Assembly: GCF_029946185.1 (NCBI RefSeq)
Contig: NZ_JAQSEA010000143.1
Coordinates: 1-39,000, forward strand
Direction: 5' to 3'
Origin: Prosthecobacter sp.
Lineage (GTDB): Bacteria; Verrucomicrobiota; Verrucomicrobiia; Verrucomicrobiales; Verrucomicrobiaceae
Length of the DNA stretch: 39,000 nucleotides
In this document: one piece after another, positions 25,426 to 32,044 of the stretch
Numbering within the stretch: position 1 is the stretch's first letter
Layout: each line of letters opens with the position of its first letter
Position numbers and translations under genes: made by a program
Notes under the pieces: generated by a model
Databases searched by the model: none
Told to the model about the DNA's origin: nothing
The model's input: the letters and a program-made list of their open reading frames with translations, nothing else

Positions 25426-26421
25426 ATGAAGCCCTTGCTGGCATTGCTGCCATTTTTCACGTTCGCGCCTGCGGCGGAGACGCTGCCAGCGCAGGACATT
25501 CAAGCGGCGGCAGCGTATTCCGCCGCGCACGGCGGCCATGCTTTGCTGATCAAACAGAATGGCAAAATTCTGCACGAATCCTACACAAACGGCCACACGA
25601 AATCTGAGCCGCACCGCATCTACAGCGGCACGAAGGCCTTCTGGGGACTCACCGCCTTCGCGGCGGAGAAGGACGGGCTGTTCAGCTTTGATGAACGGGT
25701 GGCAGACACCATCACTGAGTGGAAGGGCGACAAGCGCAAGAGCCAGATCACCGTGCGGCAGTTGCTCGATTTCAGCCATGGGCTGGAGCCAATGTTCGGT
25801 CTGCACGAGAACACGTTTGCAGACCGCACCGCCGCCGCGCTGAAGGCCAAGGTCGTGGGCACACCGGGCAAATCATTCATCTACGGTCCGGCCGCGCTGC
25901 AGGTGTTTCATGAACTTCTCGCCCGCAAGCTGCAGCGGAAGCAGACGCCGACGCGATACCTGGAACGCAAGGTGCTCGGCCCGCTCGGCCTTGGCTCGCA
26001 GCGCTACCTGCCGGACAAGCATGGCGCACCTCTGCTCGCCGCCGGCTTCATGCAAACGGCACGCCAGTGGTCAGAACTTGGCACATGGATGCTCAAGCAC
26101 GAGGAGGTGCTGATGAGACTCCAGGGGAGCAGCGCGAATGCCGCTTTTGCCTTCGGTTTCTGGAACAACCACGCAGCAAAATCCAAAGCCGCCCGCGAGG
26201 TGGATGCAGAGGCCATGCTCGACAAAAAATGGCCCCAGCAGTCCTGGCGCAACGCCTGCCTCAGCCGCTCCGCCCCCGCCGATCTCATCGCCTGCATCGG
26301 CTCCTACGGCCAGCGCCTCTACATCATACCCTCGATGAAACTCGTCATCGTACGGCTCGCGAAGGATTCAAAGCCGAATGACGCGCAGATGCTGCGGCTG
26401 TTGTTTGCGGGAGCGAGGTAA
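25426..26421 (+). CDS. Exported serine hydrolase, beta-lactamase/penicillin-binding fold
   Basis: This 331-aa protein starts with a signal peptide (MKPLLALLPFFTFAPAAE). The catalytic S-x-x-K appears as RIYSGTKAFWGL, as in class C beta-lactamase and esterase-type serine hydrolases. VADTITEWKGDKRKSQITVRQLLDFSHGLEP is the typical segment after it. At the expected Y-x-N site the sequence reads FIYGPAALQVF, so the Asn is not conserved. It probably acts as a periplasmic esterase or peptidase rather than as a true beta-lactamase. ATG 25426 is chosen because the signal peptide follows at once. It is divergent from the regulator gene across 143 bases. Confidence 0.82.
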   Translation: MKPLLALLPFFTFAPAAETLPAQDIQAAAAYSAAHGGHALLIKQNGKILHESYTNGHTKSEPHRIYSGTKAFWGLTAFAAEKDGLFSFDERVADTITEWKGDKRKSQITVRQLLDFSHGLEPMFGLHENTFADRTAAALKAKVVGTPGKSFIYGPAALQVFHELLARKLQRKQTPTRYLERKVLGPLGLGSQRYLPDKHGAPLLAAGFMQTARQWSELGTWMLKHEEVLMRLQGSSANAAFAFGFWNNHAAKSKAAREVDAEAMLDKKWPQQSWRNACLSRSAPADLIACIGSYGQRLYIIPSMKLVIVRLAKDSKPNDAQMLRLLFAGAR

Positions 26422-26447
26422 GTGCAGGCGGGCAAAAATGTCCGGCA

Positions 26448-27605
26448 TCATTGCTCCACCGGTATAGCCTTCAGCGCCTTGGCGGGCGGGAGTGCTGCGG
26501 TAGGCTTGTCCTCCACTACCGGGATCGCCTTGCGGATCATGTTTTTGGAAACGCCGTAAATGAGCGTGCTTTTTCCAGGGTGCCATTGGTAGCCGATGCC
26601 GAAGGGGATGACGGGGACTTCCGTGCTACGATAGTACTCGGCGAGGTCGGGCTGGTAGTGCTGTTTGAACAGGGGGATCGGGCCCGGGTACCAGCCGTAG
26701 GCTCTCACGTCCCAGGCGTCGCGCGGGAAGTCCTTCCACATGATGCCGGAATCATCCTGCGTCATGGTATGGCAGTGAGTGAGGAGGTAGTCGCGGATGG
26801 TGTGAAACTCATCCATGTGCATGAGGTAGGAGGCGGACTTGGTGAAGCCGTTCATGACGCCGAGCCCATCGCAGAAGCGCAGGAAGGAGGCATCCTGCTT
26901 GAGCGCCCAGTTGGCGATGTTGGTGGAGAAGTAAAAGAGCGTCTGCTGTTTGCCCTGCGCACCGAGGAAGGTGATGCGCACACCGGCAGTTTTGGTCTGC
27001 TTGTCGGTCAGGATTTTTCCTTCGGCATCGAGCCAGATGTTTTCCACGTTTTGAATGAAACAGCCGCAGCGCGCCAGGAAGACGTAGAGCACTGGCAGGG
27101 TGCCGGTCAGCTTGGTGGCCTGCAGATCCTTCTTCATGTCTGCGGTGATGAAGAAGCTGAAGCTGAGCGAGGCATTGAGCGTGTTGCGCAGATTGCGCAG
27201 CGATGAGCCCAGCTCGCCCTCAGTGAGTTTCGTCACATCCGGTGGCAGGCCCACAGGCTCCACAGCGGCCAGCACGTAGGCGGAGGCATTGGGGAAAAAG
27301 GTGTAGGCATGCAGGAAATCGGGGCCGCTGAAGGCATAGAGCAGAGGCCCGGTATCGCCGACCGCCTCCGGCAGGCCCAGCGGTGCCCAGGCGCGGATGG
27401 GGCCGAGTTGCCGCTGTTCCGCATCGGCCCAGGTGGCGTCGAGGTCCTTGGCATGGGAGTTGAATTCGCCATGCTTTGCCAACTCCGCCAGCGAGGAGCC
27501 CTCCTGCGGCATGCCGGCGAGGAAGCGCGCCTGCTCATTGGGCGTGGTGGGTGCCGCGAAAGCGGAGTGAGCCAGAACGAGCAGCAGAACGAGTGTTTTA
27601 TTCAT
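26448..27605 (-). CDS. Secreted protein of unknown function
   Basis: This 385-aa protein has a clear signal peptide (MNKTLVLLLVLAHSAFA). No known domain is recognised. The mature part is a single globular mixed alpha/beta protein with aromatic-rich segments (YAFSGPDFLHAYTFFPNASAYVLAAVEPVG; HMDEFHTIRDYLLTHCHTMTQDDSGIMWKDFP) and a Pro/Ala/Lys tail. The start at 27605 forms an ATGA overlap with the upstream APC permease gene, so the two are co-translated. A role in handling the permease's substrate is possible but unproven. Confidence 0.78.
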   Translation of the reverse strand: MNKTLVLLLVLAHSAFAAPTTPNEQARFLAGMPQEGSSLAELAKHGEFNSHAKDLDATWADAEQRQLGPIRAWAPLGLPEAVGDTGPLLYAFSGPDFLHAYTFFPNASAYVLAAVEPVGLPPDVTKLTEGELGSSLRNLRNTLNASLSFSFFITADMKKDLQATKLTGTLPVLYVFLARCGCFIQNVENIWLDAEGKILTDKQTKTAGVRITFLGAQGKQQTLFYFSTNIANWALKQDASFLRFCDGLGVMNGFTKSASYLMHMDEFHTIRDYLLTHCHTMTQDDSGIMWKDFPRDAWDVRAYGWYPGPIPLFKQHYQPDLAEYYRSTEVPVIPFGIGYQWHPGKSTLIYGVSKNMIRKAIPVVEDKPTAALPPAKALKAIPVEQ

Positions 27606-28909
27606 GGGGTGCGTGGAGTACGCGGTGAGATGAAATAAATGATCCAACCCAGCAAAATTAACGCCATGCCAGCGAGCGTTTCTTCCGGATGCTTCTTGGC
27701 GACGAACACCATCATCCAAGCGCTGATACCGAGAAACAGCAGCGGCGTCACCGGGTAGCCCCAGCAGCGGTAGGGCCGCGGCAGATCCGGCTGGCGGATG
27801 CGCAGCACGATCAAGCCCACCACCGTGGCAAATGAACCGAGCTGAATGCTGAACTGCACGCAGGTGAGCACCGTTTCAAAACTCGCGGTGAGCAGCAGCG
27901 TCACCACGATGGAAAGCTGCACAAACAAACCGACCACCGGCACTCCACGGTCATCGCTCACCGCCAGTGGCGCGAGGATGCGGAGATCCTGCCCCATCGT
28001 TTTCATCACCCGCGGTCCCACCCAGGTCATGGCGCTGATGCTTGAGACCAGCCCCAGGCAGATCAGTCCTGACATGATCTTGCCGCCAGTTTCGCCGAAG
28101 ATGTGGACGGCCGCGATGTGCCCCACATCCTGTTTGCCGTTCAATTCACTCATGGGGGCCACGTACAGAAAAACCGCGTTAAGCGCGAGATACAGACCGG
28201 CCACCAGCAGCGTGCCCAGAGCGATTGCCAGTGGCACGTTCTTCTGCGGATCGCGGATGTCTCCGACGATGTAAGTGGCTGCGTTCCACCCGGCGTAGGC
28301 ATACATCACGAAAACGAGGCTCACGGCGAACGGCGTGCTGCCCATCAAATCCAGATCACCTGAGACGGGCAGAAAGTTCACGGGCTGGGCTTTGCCAAAC
28401 CAGAATCCGGTGCCGATGAAGACGAGGATCAGCGCTACTTTGAGCCAGGTGGCCGTGTTTTGAAACTTGGCCGCCATGTTGATCCCGCCCACGTGGATCA
28501 AGGTCACGATCCATACCATGACGAGAGACCAGGTCGTCGCCGGTGCGTTGGGAAAGATGCTTGAGAAGTAGGTCCCGAAGGCCATGGCCGCGAGTGCGAT
28601 CGGCGCGGCGAAACCCACGGTCACCGAAAGCCAGCCGGAGAGAAACCCGATGGACGGATGAAAAATCTTCGAGAGAAAGTGATACTCGCCGCCGGAGCGC
28701 GGCAGTGCTGCGGCCAGCTCGCCATAGCACACCGCACCGCAGAAGGCGCACACACCGCCGACGACCCACAGCATCAAAAGGACAAAACCCGAGGGCAGGG
28801 AACCCACCTGAAAACCCAGAGAGGTGAACACCCCGGTACCGATCATGTTGGCCACCACCACCGCCGTGGCCGTGATCAGCGAAATACCCTGCGTGCGTGT
28901 GGTGCTCAT
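27602..28909 (-). CDS. APC-superfamily amino acid permease
   Basis: This 435-aa inner-membrane protein has about 12 helices. The first helix holds the family's substrate-site motif NMIGTGVFTSLG. CYGELAAALPRSGGEYHFLSKIF is the conserved segment after helix 2, and YAYAGWNAATYIVGDIRDPQKNVP is the conserved helix 6 to loop region. Members exchange or import amino acids, often with protons. The substrate cannot be deduced. ATG 28909 (MSTTRTQG) is preferred to GTG 28933. It is followed by the secreted protein gene with a four-base overlap. Confidence 0.9.
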   Translation of the reverse strand: MSTTRTQGISLITATAVVVANMIGTGVFTSLGFQVGSLPSGFVLLMLWVVGGVCAFCGAVCYGELAAALPRSGGEYHFLSKIFHPSIGFLSGWLSVTVGFAAPIALAAMAFGTYFSSIFPNAPATTWSLVMVWIVTLIHVGGINMAAKFQNTATWLKVALILVFIGTGFWFGKAQPVNFLPVSGDLDLMGSTPFAVSLVFVMYAYAGWNAATYIVGDIRDPQKNVPLAIALGTLLVAGLYLALNAVFLYVAPMSELNGKQDVGHIAAVHIFGETGGKIMSGLICLGLVSSISAMTWVGPRVMKTMGQDLRILAPLAVSDDRGVPVVGLFVQLSIVVTLLLTASFETVLTCVQFSIQLGSFATVVGLIVLRIRQPDLPRPYRCWGYPVTPLLFLGISAWMMVFVAKKHPEETLAGMALILLGWIIYFISPRTPRTP

Positions 28910-29059
28910 GGGCGCGATGGCTACGCTCACCACCAGTTGTCGTCAACCTCACCCTTCGAGATGGCTGAGATAGAGTAAGTCTGCAGGCCACTTATAGAGT
29001 TGCCTTTTTGTTGTTTAGGACGTAACTTGTTGATGTGAAGACTTACTCGCGCCATTTAA

Positions 29060-29317
29060 ACTACTTTGCCAACATGGCTGAAAGTAGTGCGATCAAGCCG
29101 CTCTGCCACCGACTGGCAGCAAGCCGGGCTTAAGCGGGCATCCCCATTGGGGAATGTCCGCGCCTCTTTGCAGGTGACAGAGCCTGCATCCTTCATCTCC
29201 CGCCCGCGTCAGCATGACGTGCAGGCTTAATTCTGATCATCGCTCACGGCACGCGCAGCCGGGTGTTTCGCACACTCGCTGGCGGGTGCTGCCTGTCTGC
29301 GCGCTCGTGCGGCAGCA
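29060..29317 (+). ncRNA. Structured intergenic region, candidate leader RNA of the PqqD/ATP-grasp cluster
   Basis: In the 451-base gene-free gap (28910-29360) at least five stems lie in series. ACTACTTT-GCCA (29060-29071) pairs with TGGC and AAAGTAGT (29075-29088). CTGCCA/TGGCAG is at 29103-29119. GCGGGCATCCCC (29134-29145) pairs across to 29161. AGCCTGCA (29181-29188) pairs with TGCAGGCT (29220-29227) and encloses CGTCA/TGACG. TGCTGCC/GGCAGCA (29287-29317) is followed by GGCTTTTCCCC, a weak terminator form. No known riboswitch class or tRNA is recognised. The strand is assigned because the gene cluster follows on the plus strand. Confidence 0.4.
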
Positions 29318-29360
29318 GGCTTTTCCCCTCTGCTTTGACACACTCAAATATTCTTTTTTT

Positions 29361-29615
29361 ATGAAACTCATGGATCGACTTTTTTACCAGGATGACAAAC
29401 CCGTGCGCGTTGGCAGCGCCCTCCATCTTGAGCGGCCCAACTGGCTGGTTACCTGCGTTTTCGAACGCCACGAAATCTTCGGCAAAGTTTCCACCAAGGC
29501 CAGTTATGAAGTAGCTGCCCGGACCGAGGATGAGGCTCGAGAATCCGTATGCTCCTTCCTGCAGCAGGCGCTGCAAAACGGCAGAATCGAGTCCGTGCAG
29601 GCTCTGCGGCGGTGA
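29361..29615 (+). CDS. Small protein of unknown function, first gene of the PqqD/ATP-grasp cluster
   Basis: This 84-aa soluble protein has a beta-rich first half (VRVGSALHLERPNWLVTCVFERHEIFGKVSTKASYEVAA) and a C-terminal amphipathic helix (TEDEARESVCSFLQQALQNGRIESVQAL). No family is recognised. It is not a typical RiPP precursor: it has no Gly-Gly leader end and no repetitive core, and it looks folded. It contains two cysteines. ATG 29361 follows a T tract; a second ATG at 29370 is possible. It is the first co-directional gene downstream of the structured leader. Confidence 0.62.
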   Translation: MKLMDRLFYQDDKPVRVGSALHLERPNWLVTCVFERHEIFGKVSTKASYEVAARTEDEARESVCSFLQQALQNGRIESVQALRR

Positions 29616-29654
29616 CGATTTCACGCACCGCTTTTTAACACTTCATCCGTCACT

Positions 29655-29708
29655 GGAAGTGTTCCTGCCATCAAAGGCAGGAGCACTTCCACCTGCCTTC
29701 GTGGCAGG
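29655..29708 (+). promoter_or_regulatory. Tandem hairpins with interchangeable stems before the GreA-like gene
   Basis: Hairpin 1: GGAAGTG (29655-29661) with CACTTCC (29684-29690), and inside it CCTGCC (29664-29669) with GGCAGG (29676-29681). Hairpin 2: CCTGCC (29692-29697) with GGCAGG (29703-29708), loop TTCGT. Because the CCTGCC and GGCAGG segments occur twice, alternative pairing (29676-29681 with 29692-29697) is possible, as in attenuators. There is no T tract directly after it. Confidence 0.5.
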
Positions 29709-29741
29709 CATTTCATCTCACACTTTTCTTCATCTACCTTC

Positions 29742-30008
29742 ATGAATACTCTTCCTGTCCGTCACTATGATCGCGTCACTCTACGTCCTCTCAATGAGCT
29801 GGCATCCCTGCACGAATTTGACATCACCATTCAAGTCGTGCCTGGATACGAGGCTGACGCCGACAGTGGCCGCATCTCGGAGGATGCACCACTAGGCCGC
29901 GCAGTCCTGCGCCGGAGCGCCGGTGAAAAAATCAATCTGCAAGTTCACGACCGCAAACTCGCCATGCTCATTCTGGCCGTGGAAAAACCAACGGACAGCA
30001 CCGGCTGA
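29742..30008 (+). CDS. GreA/GreB C-terminal-domain-like small protein
   Basis: This 88-aa protein matches the FKBP-like C-terminal domain of transcript cleavage factors: ITIQVVPGYEADADSGRISEDAPLGRAVLRRSAGEKINLQV parallels the GreA pattern E-A-D-x(4)-G-x-I-S-x-x-S-P-L-x-x-A-L. The N-terminal coiled coil with its catalytic acidic tip is absent, so it cannot cleave transcripts in the usual way. It could bind RNA polymerase or have taken on another binding role. Proteins of the Rnk type are also stand-alone C-terminal domains. It lies downstream of two hairpins and upstream of the 134-aa protein gene. Confidence 0.72.
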   Translation: MNTLPVRHYDRVTLRPLNELASLHEFDITIQVVPGYEADADSGRISEDAPLGRAVLRRSAGEKINLQVHDRKLAMLILAVEKPTDSTG

Positions 30009-30073
30009 ATAGACGGGAAAAATTCTTCCAATGAGGGACTTGCAGGGTGCGAAAAAAGGACTTCATTTTCACC

Positions 30074-30478
30074 ATGAAAACGACATCCTCACCATTATTC
30101 AGGGGGGTGATGCTGATCGCCGCCCTGCTGGTCCCCGCCACCACGTGGTGGGTAAGTTCGCGCCACTACCGTGCGAGCAGGCAGACGGAGACCACCCTTG
30201 TAGCTGAGAAGAAAGCGCAGCAGCTCCCGGCCGGATTGAAACAGAAGAGCGAGACACCCCCACAGCGTTTGAATTCGGGCTCCGTCGAATTTGCGCCGAT
30301 GCAGATCATGCGCACCTCATGGAACGGCCAGACCGATCCGGACAGCGTGTGGCATGACCAGCGCCGCCAGGCAAACATCATGCTGATGAAGCATGGCCTG
30401 CCGACGCTGGATGTGCCTTCTGCCATGCCGGACAGTCCCCCTCCGCCCAGCTCCCTGCGGATCACCGGCCAAAGATAA
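30074..30478 (+). CDS. Membrane-anchored small protein of unknown function
   Basis: This 134-aa protein has one N-terminal helix (about residues 8-26, FRGVMLIAALLVPATTWWVSS) that may be a signal anchor. A polar, disordered-looking region follows (RASRQTETTLVAEKKAQQLPAGLKQKSETPPQRL), then a short folded part (EFAPMQIMRTSWNGQTDPDSVWHDQRRQANIMLMKHGLPTLDVP) and a proline-rich end. No family is recognised. ATG 30074 is preferred to GTG 30047. An AAAAAAGGAC stretch lies about 15 bases before. A terminator-like hairpin follows the stop. Confidence 0.62.
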   Translation: MKTTSSPLFRGVMLIAALLVPATTWWVSSRHYRASRQTETTLVAEKKAQQLPAGLKQKSETPPQRLNSGSVEFAPMQIMRTSWNGQTDPDSVWHDQRRQANIMLMKHGLPTLDVPSAMPDSPPPPSSLRITGQR

Positions 30479-30496
30479 ACGTAAATTCATCTTGGC

Positions 30497-30526
30497 CCCG
30501 GCGGTGTGTTAACCGGCCGGGTTTCT
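30497..30526 (+). terminator. Terminator-like hairpin after the 134-aa protein gene
   Basis: CCCGGC-GGT (30497-30505) pairs with ACC and GCCGGG (30512-30521) around GTGTTA, with one bulged G, followed by TTTCT. The T run is short, so partial readthrough into the PqqD-like gene is likely. Confidence 0.5.
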
Positions 30527-30527
30527 A

Positions 30528-30552
30528 TGTGGTGTGATTCAATCACACCACA
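30528..30552. promoter_or_regulatory. 25-bp perfect palindrome abutting the PqqD-like start codon
   Basis: TGTGGTGTGATT (30528-30539) and AATCACACCACA (30541-30552) are perfect 12-bp inverted repeats about a single C. The ATG begins at 30556. The site covers where a ribosome binding site should be, and no Shine-Dalgarno sequence is visible. It could be a protein operator or an mRNA hairpin that controls translation. Confidence 0.6.
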
Positions 30553-30555
30553 CTC

Positions 30556-30882
30556 ATGAAACTCGCATCCCTTTCCACCCGGATACATCCCAGTGGGCAG
30601 CCGCATGATCCGGCCCTATGCGCCGGATCGGGGTCCTTTGATTTCCACACCGTCACCTGGCAGGCCGACGGTTTTGGTTTTGATGCCACCAGCGGTGAGT
30701 TTTTTACCGCCAGCCCGGCGGCGCTCATCGTCATGCAGGCGCTGAGCGAGGACATGGCGCGCCAGCAGATCCTCGACCGTCTCACCGTGCGCTTCGAAGT
30801 CGCCCGCAGCACGGCGGAGCGCGATCTGGAATCCTTTCTCGCCGAACTCCTCCACATCGGACTGACGCAGGAGTCCATCTGA
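30556..30882 (+). CDS. PqqD-like protein (RiPP recognition element family)
   Basis: This 108-aa protein matches PqqD-type winged-helix proteins: a beta hairpin (FHTVTWQADGFGFDATSGEFFTASP), then ALIVMQALSEDMARQQILDRLTVRFEVARSTAERDLESFLAELLHIGLTQ, which fits the pattern of 'G...e-I...L...f-x-v....a..D...fl..L...g-L'. In PQQ and many RiPP pathways such domains bind the leader of a precursor peptide and present it to a modifying enzyme. Here the next gene is an ATP-grasp ligase and no radical SAM gene is nearby. The start at 30556 directly follows a 25-bp palindrome. Confidence 0.75.
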   Translation: MKLASLSTRIHPSGQPHDPALCAGSGSFDFHTVTWQADGFGFDATSGEFFTASPAALIVMQALSEDMARQQILDRLTVRFEVARSTAERDLESFLAELLHIGLTQESI

Positions 30883-30884
30883 GA

Positions 30885-30912
30885 ACTTGAAACTTGAAAC
30901 CTGAAACTTGCA
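30885..30912 (+). repeat. Four heptamer tandem repeats before the ATP-grasp gene
   Basis: ACTTGAA, ACTTGAA, ACCTGAA and ACTTGCA fill nearly all of the short gap between the PqqD-like stop and the ATP-grasp ATG at 30916. Copy number could vary by slippage and change the spacing of the two genes. Confidence 0.6.
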
Positions 30913-30915
30913 GCA

Positions 30916-32019
30916 ATGAATGCTTCCCCTGTCATCGCCGTCACCGGGCTTCATCGCGGTGAGAATCCCCAGCCGGGTTCCGCCGTCATTCGCAGCCTGC
31001 GCCGTGTCTATCCAGAGCTGCGCATCATCGGTCTCGTTTATGATTCACTCGAGAGCGGTCTCTTCAGCGAAGATGACGCACCTGATGCCGCCTTCACCAT
31101 GTCCTACCCTGGCGCGGGTGAAGAAGCCTTCTGGGAGCGCCTCGATGCGATCCGTGAGATCGAACGCTTCGATGTTTTGATCCCCTGTCTCGACGCTGAA
31201 ATGGAGCCGCTGGTGGATGCCCCGGAAAAACTGCGCGAGCGCGGCATTCACGCCTGCCTGCCGACTACGGCGAGCTTCAAATGCCGCGACAAATCAAACC
31301 TAGCTGAGCTGTGCGACCGCACGCACTGCCGCACACCGCAGACCCTTGCCGTGAGCGACGTGAATTCGCTCCATCAGGCAGCGCTGACCCTCGGTGGCAA
31401 TGTCTTCATCAAGGGCCGTTATTATGAGGCCCAGCACGCCATCACGCCTGCCGCCCGAGAGGCCGCCTACTGGCACATGCTGGAGCAATGGGGCGCCCCC
31501 GTGCTGGTGCAGGAAAATGTGCCGGGAGAGGAATACAACGTCATCGGTCTTGGCGATGGTCGCGGCCGCATGCTCGGCTCCTGCTCCATCCGCAAGATGT
31601 TGCGCACCGCCAGCGGTAAAGGCTTCGGCGGCATGGTGGTTCGTGATCCGCAGCTGGATGCCATCGCTCAATCACTCATCGCGGAACTGCGCTGGAACGG
31701 CCCGTTTGAACTCGAGTTCGTCAAATCCGAAGGACCCAAAGCGGACTACTGCCTCATCGAGATCAATCCGCGCTTCCCCGCTTGGTGTGATTTCCCCTCC
31801 ACGCTGAACTGCAATCTGCCCGCTGCTGCACTCGAACTCGCCCTGGGCTGGCAGCCCCGTGAACCTCTGCGCCACGCCAGCCCCGGCAAGTTTTTCATCC
31901 GGCATGCCATCGACATGACCGGCGACATTCGCGATCTCGCCGCTCTCACCACCAGCGGTCAGTTCTTCCGTCAGCCACGCGAAATCATTCCGCATCAGGC
32001 CGTGTCGCACGGTCTCTAA
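30916..32019 (+). CDS. ATP-grasp ligase (carbamoyl-phosphate-synthase-like)
   Basis: This 367-aa protein has an N-terminal Rossmann-like pre-ATP domain (IAVTGLHRG... VLIPCLDAEMEPLVDAPEKL) and an ATP-grasp domain with GNVFIKGRYYEAQ (phosphate-binding Lys), VLVQENVPGEEYNVIGL (adenine-binding and Glu region) and LIEINPRFPAW (E282, N284 and R286, Mg and phosphate binding). Such enzymes join a carboxylate to an amine via an acyl phosphate. The closest style is PylC/CPSase-like small-molecule or peptide ligases. It lies between the PqqD-like and decarboxylase genes, which implies a pathway joining amino-acid-derived units, perhaps on a PqqD-bound peptide. The C-terminal 70 residues lack a recognised domain. 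Confidence 0.85.
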   Translation: MNASPVIAVTGLHRGENPQPGSAVIRSLRRVYPELRIIGLVYDSLESGLFSEDDAPDAAFTMSYPGAGEEAFWERLDAIREIERFDVLIPCLDAEMEPLVDAPEKLRERGIHACLPTTASFKCRDKSNLAELCDRTHCRTPQTLAVSDVNSLHQAALTLGGNVFIKGRYYEAQHAITPAAREAAYWHMLEQWGAPVLVQENVPGEEYNVIGLGDGRGRMLGSCSIRKMLRTASGKGFGGMVVRDPQLDAIAQSLIAELRWNGPFELEFVKSEGPKADYCLIEINPRFPAWCDFPSTLNCNLPAAALELALGWQPREPLRHASPGKFFIRHAIDMTGDIRDLAALTTSGQFFRQPREIIPHQAVSHGL

Positions 32020-32044
32020 ATTAAACCTTCCGCTGCATCCTCCC

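Noticed and set aside
29060-29317. tRNA or known riboswitch (cobalamin, TPP, SAM) in the structured leader
   Set aside because: No cloverleaf with an anticodon arm and TTC loop, and none of the conserved riboswitch cores that I know, could be found.
30885-30912. CRISPR-like repeats
   Set aside because: The units are seven bases, contiguous and without spacers. No CRISPR array or cas gene is present in the window.
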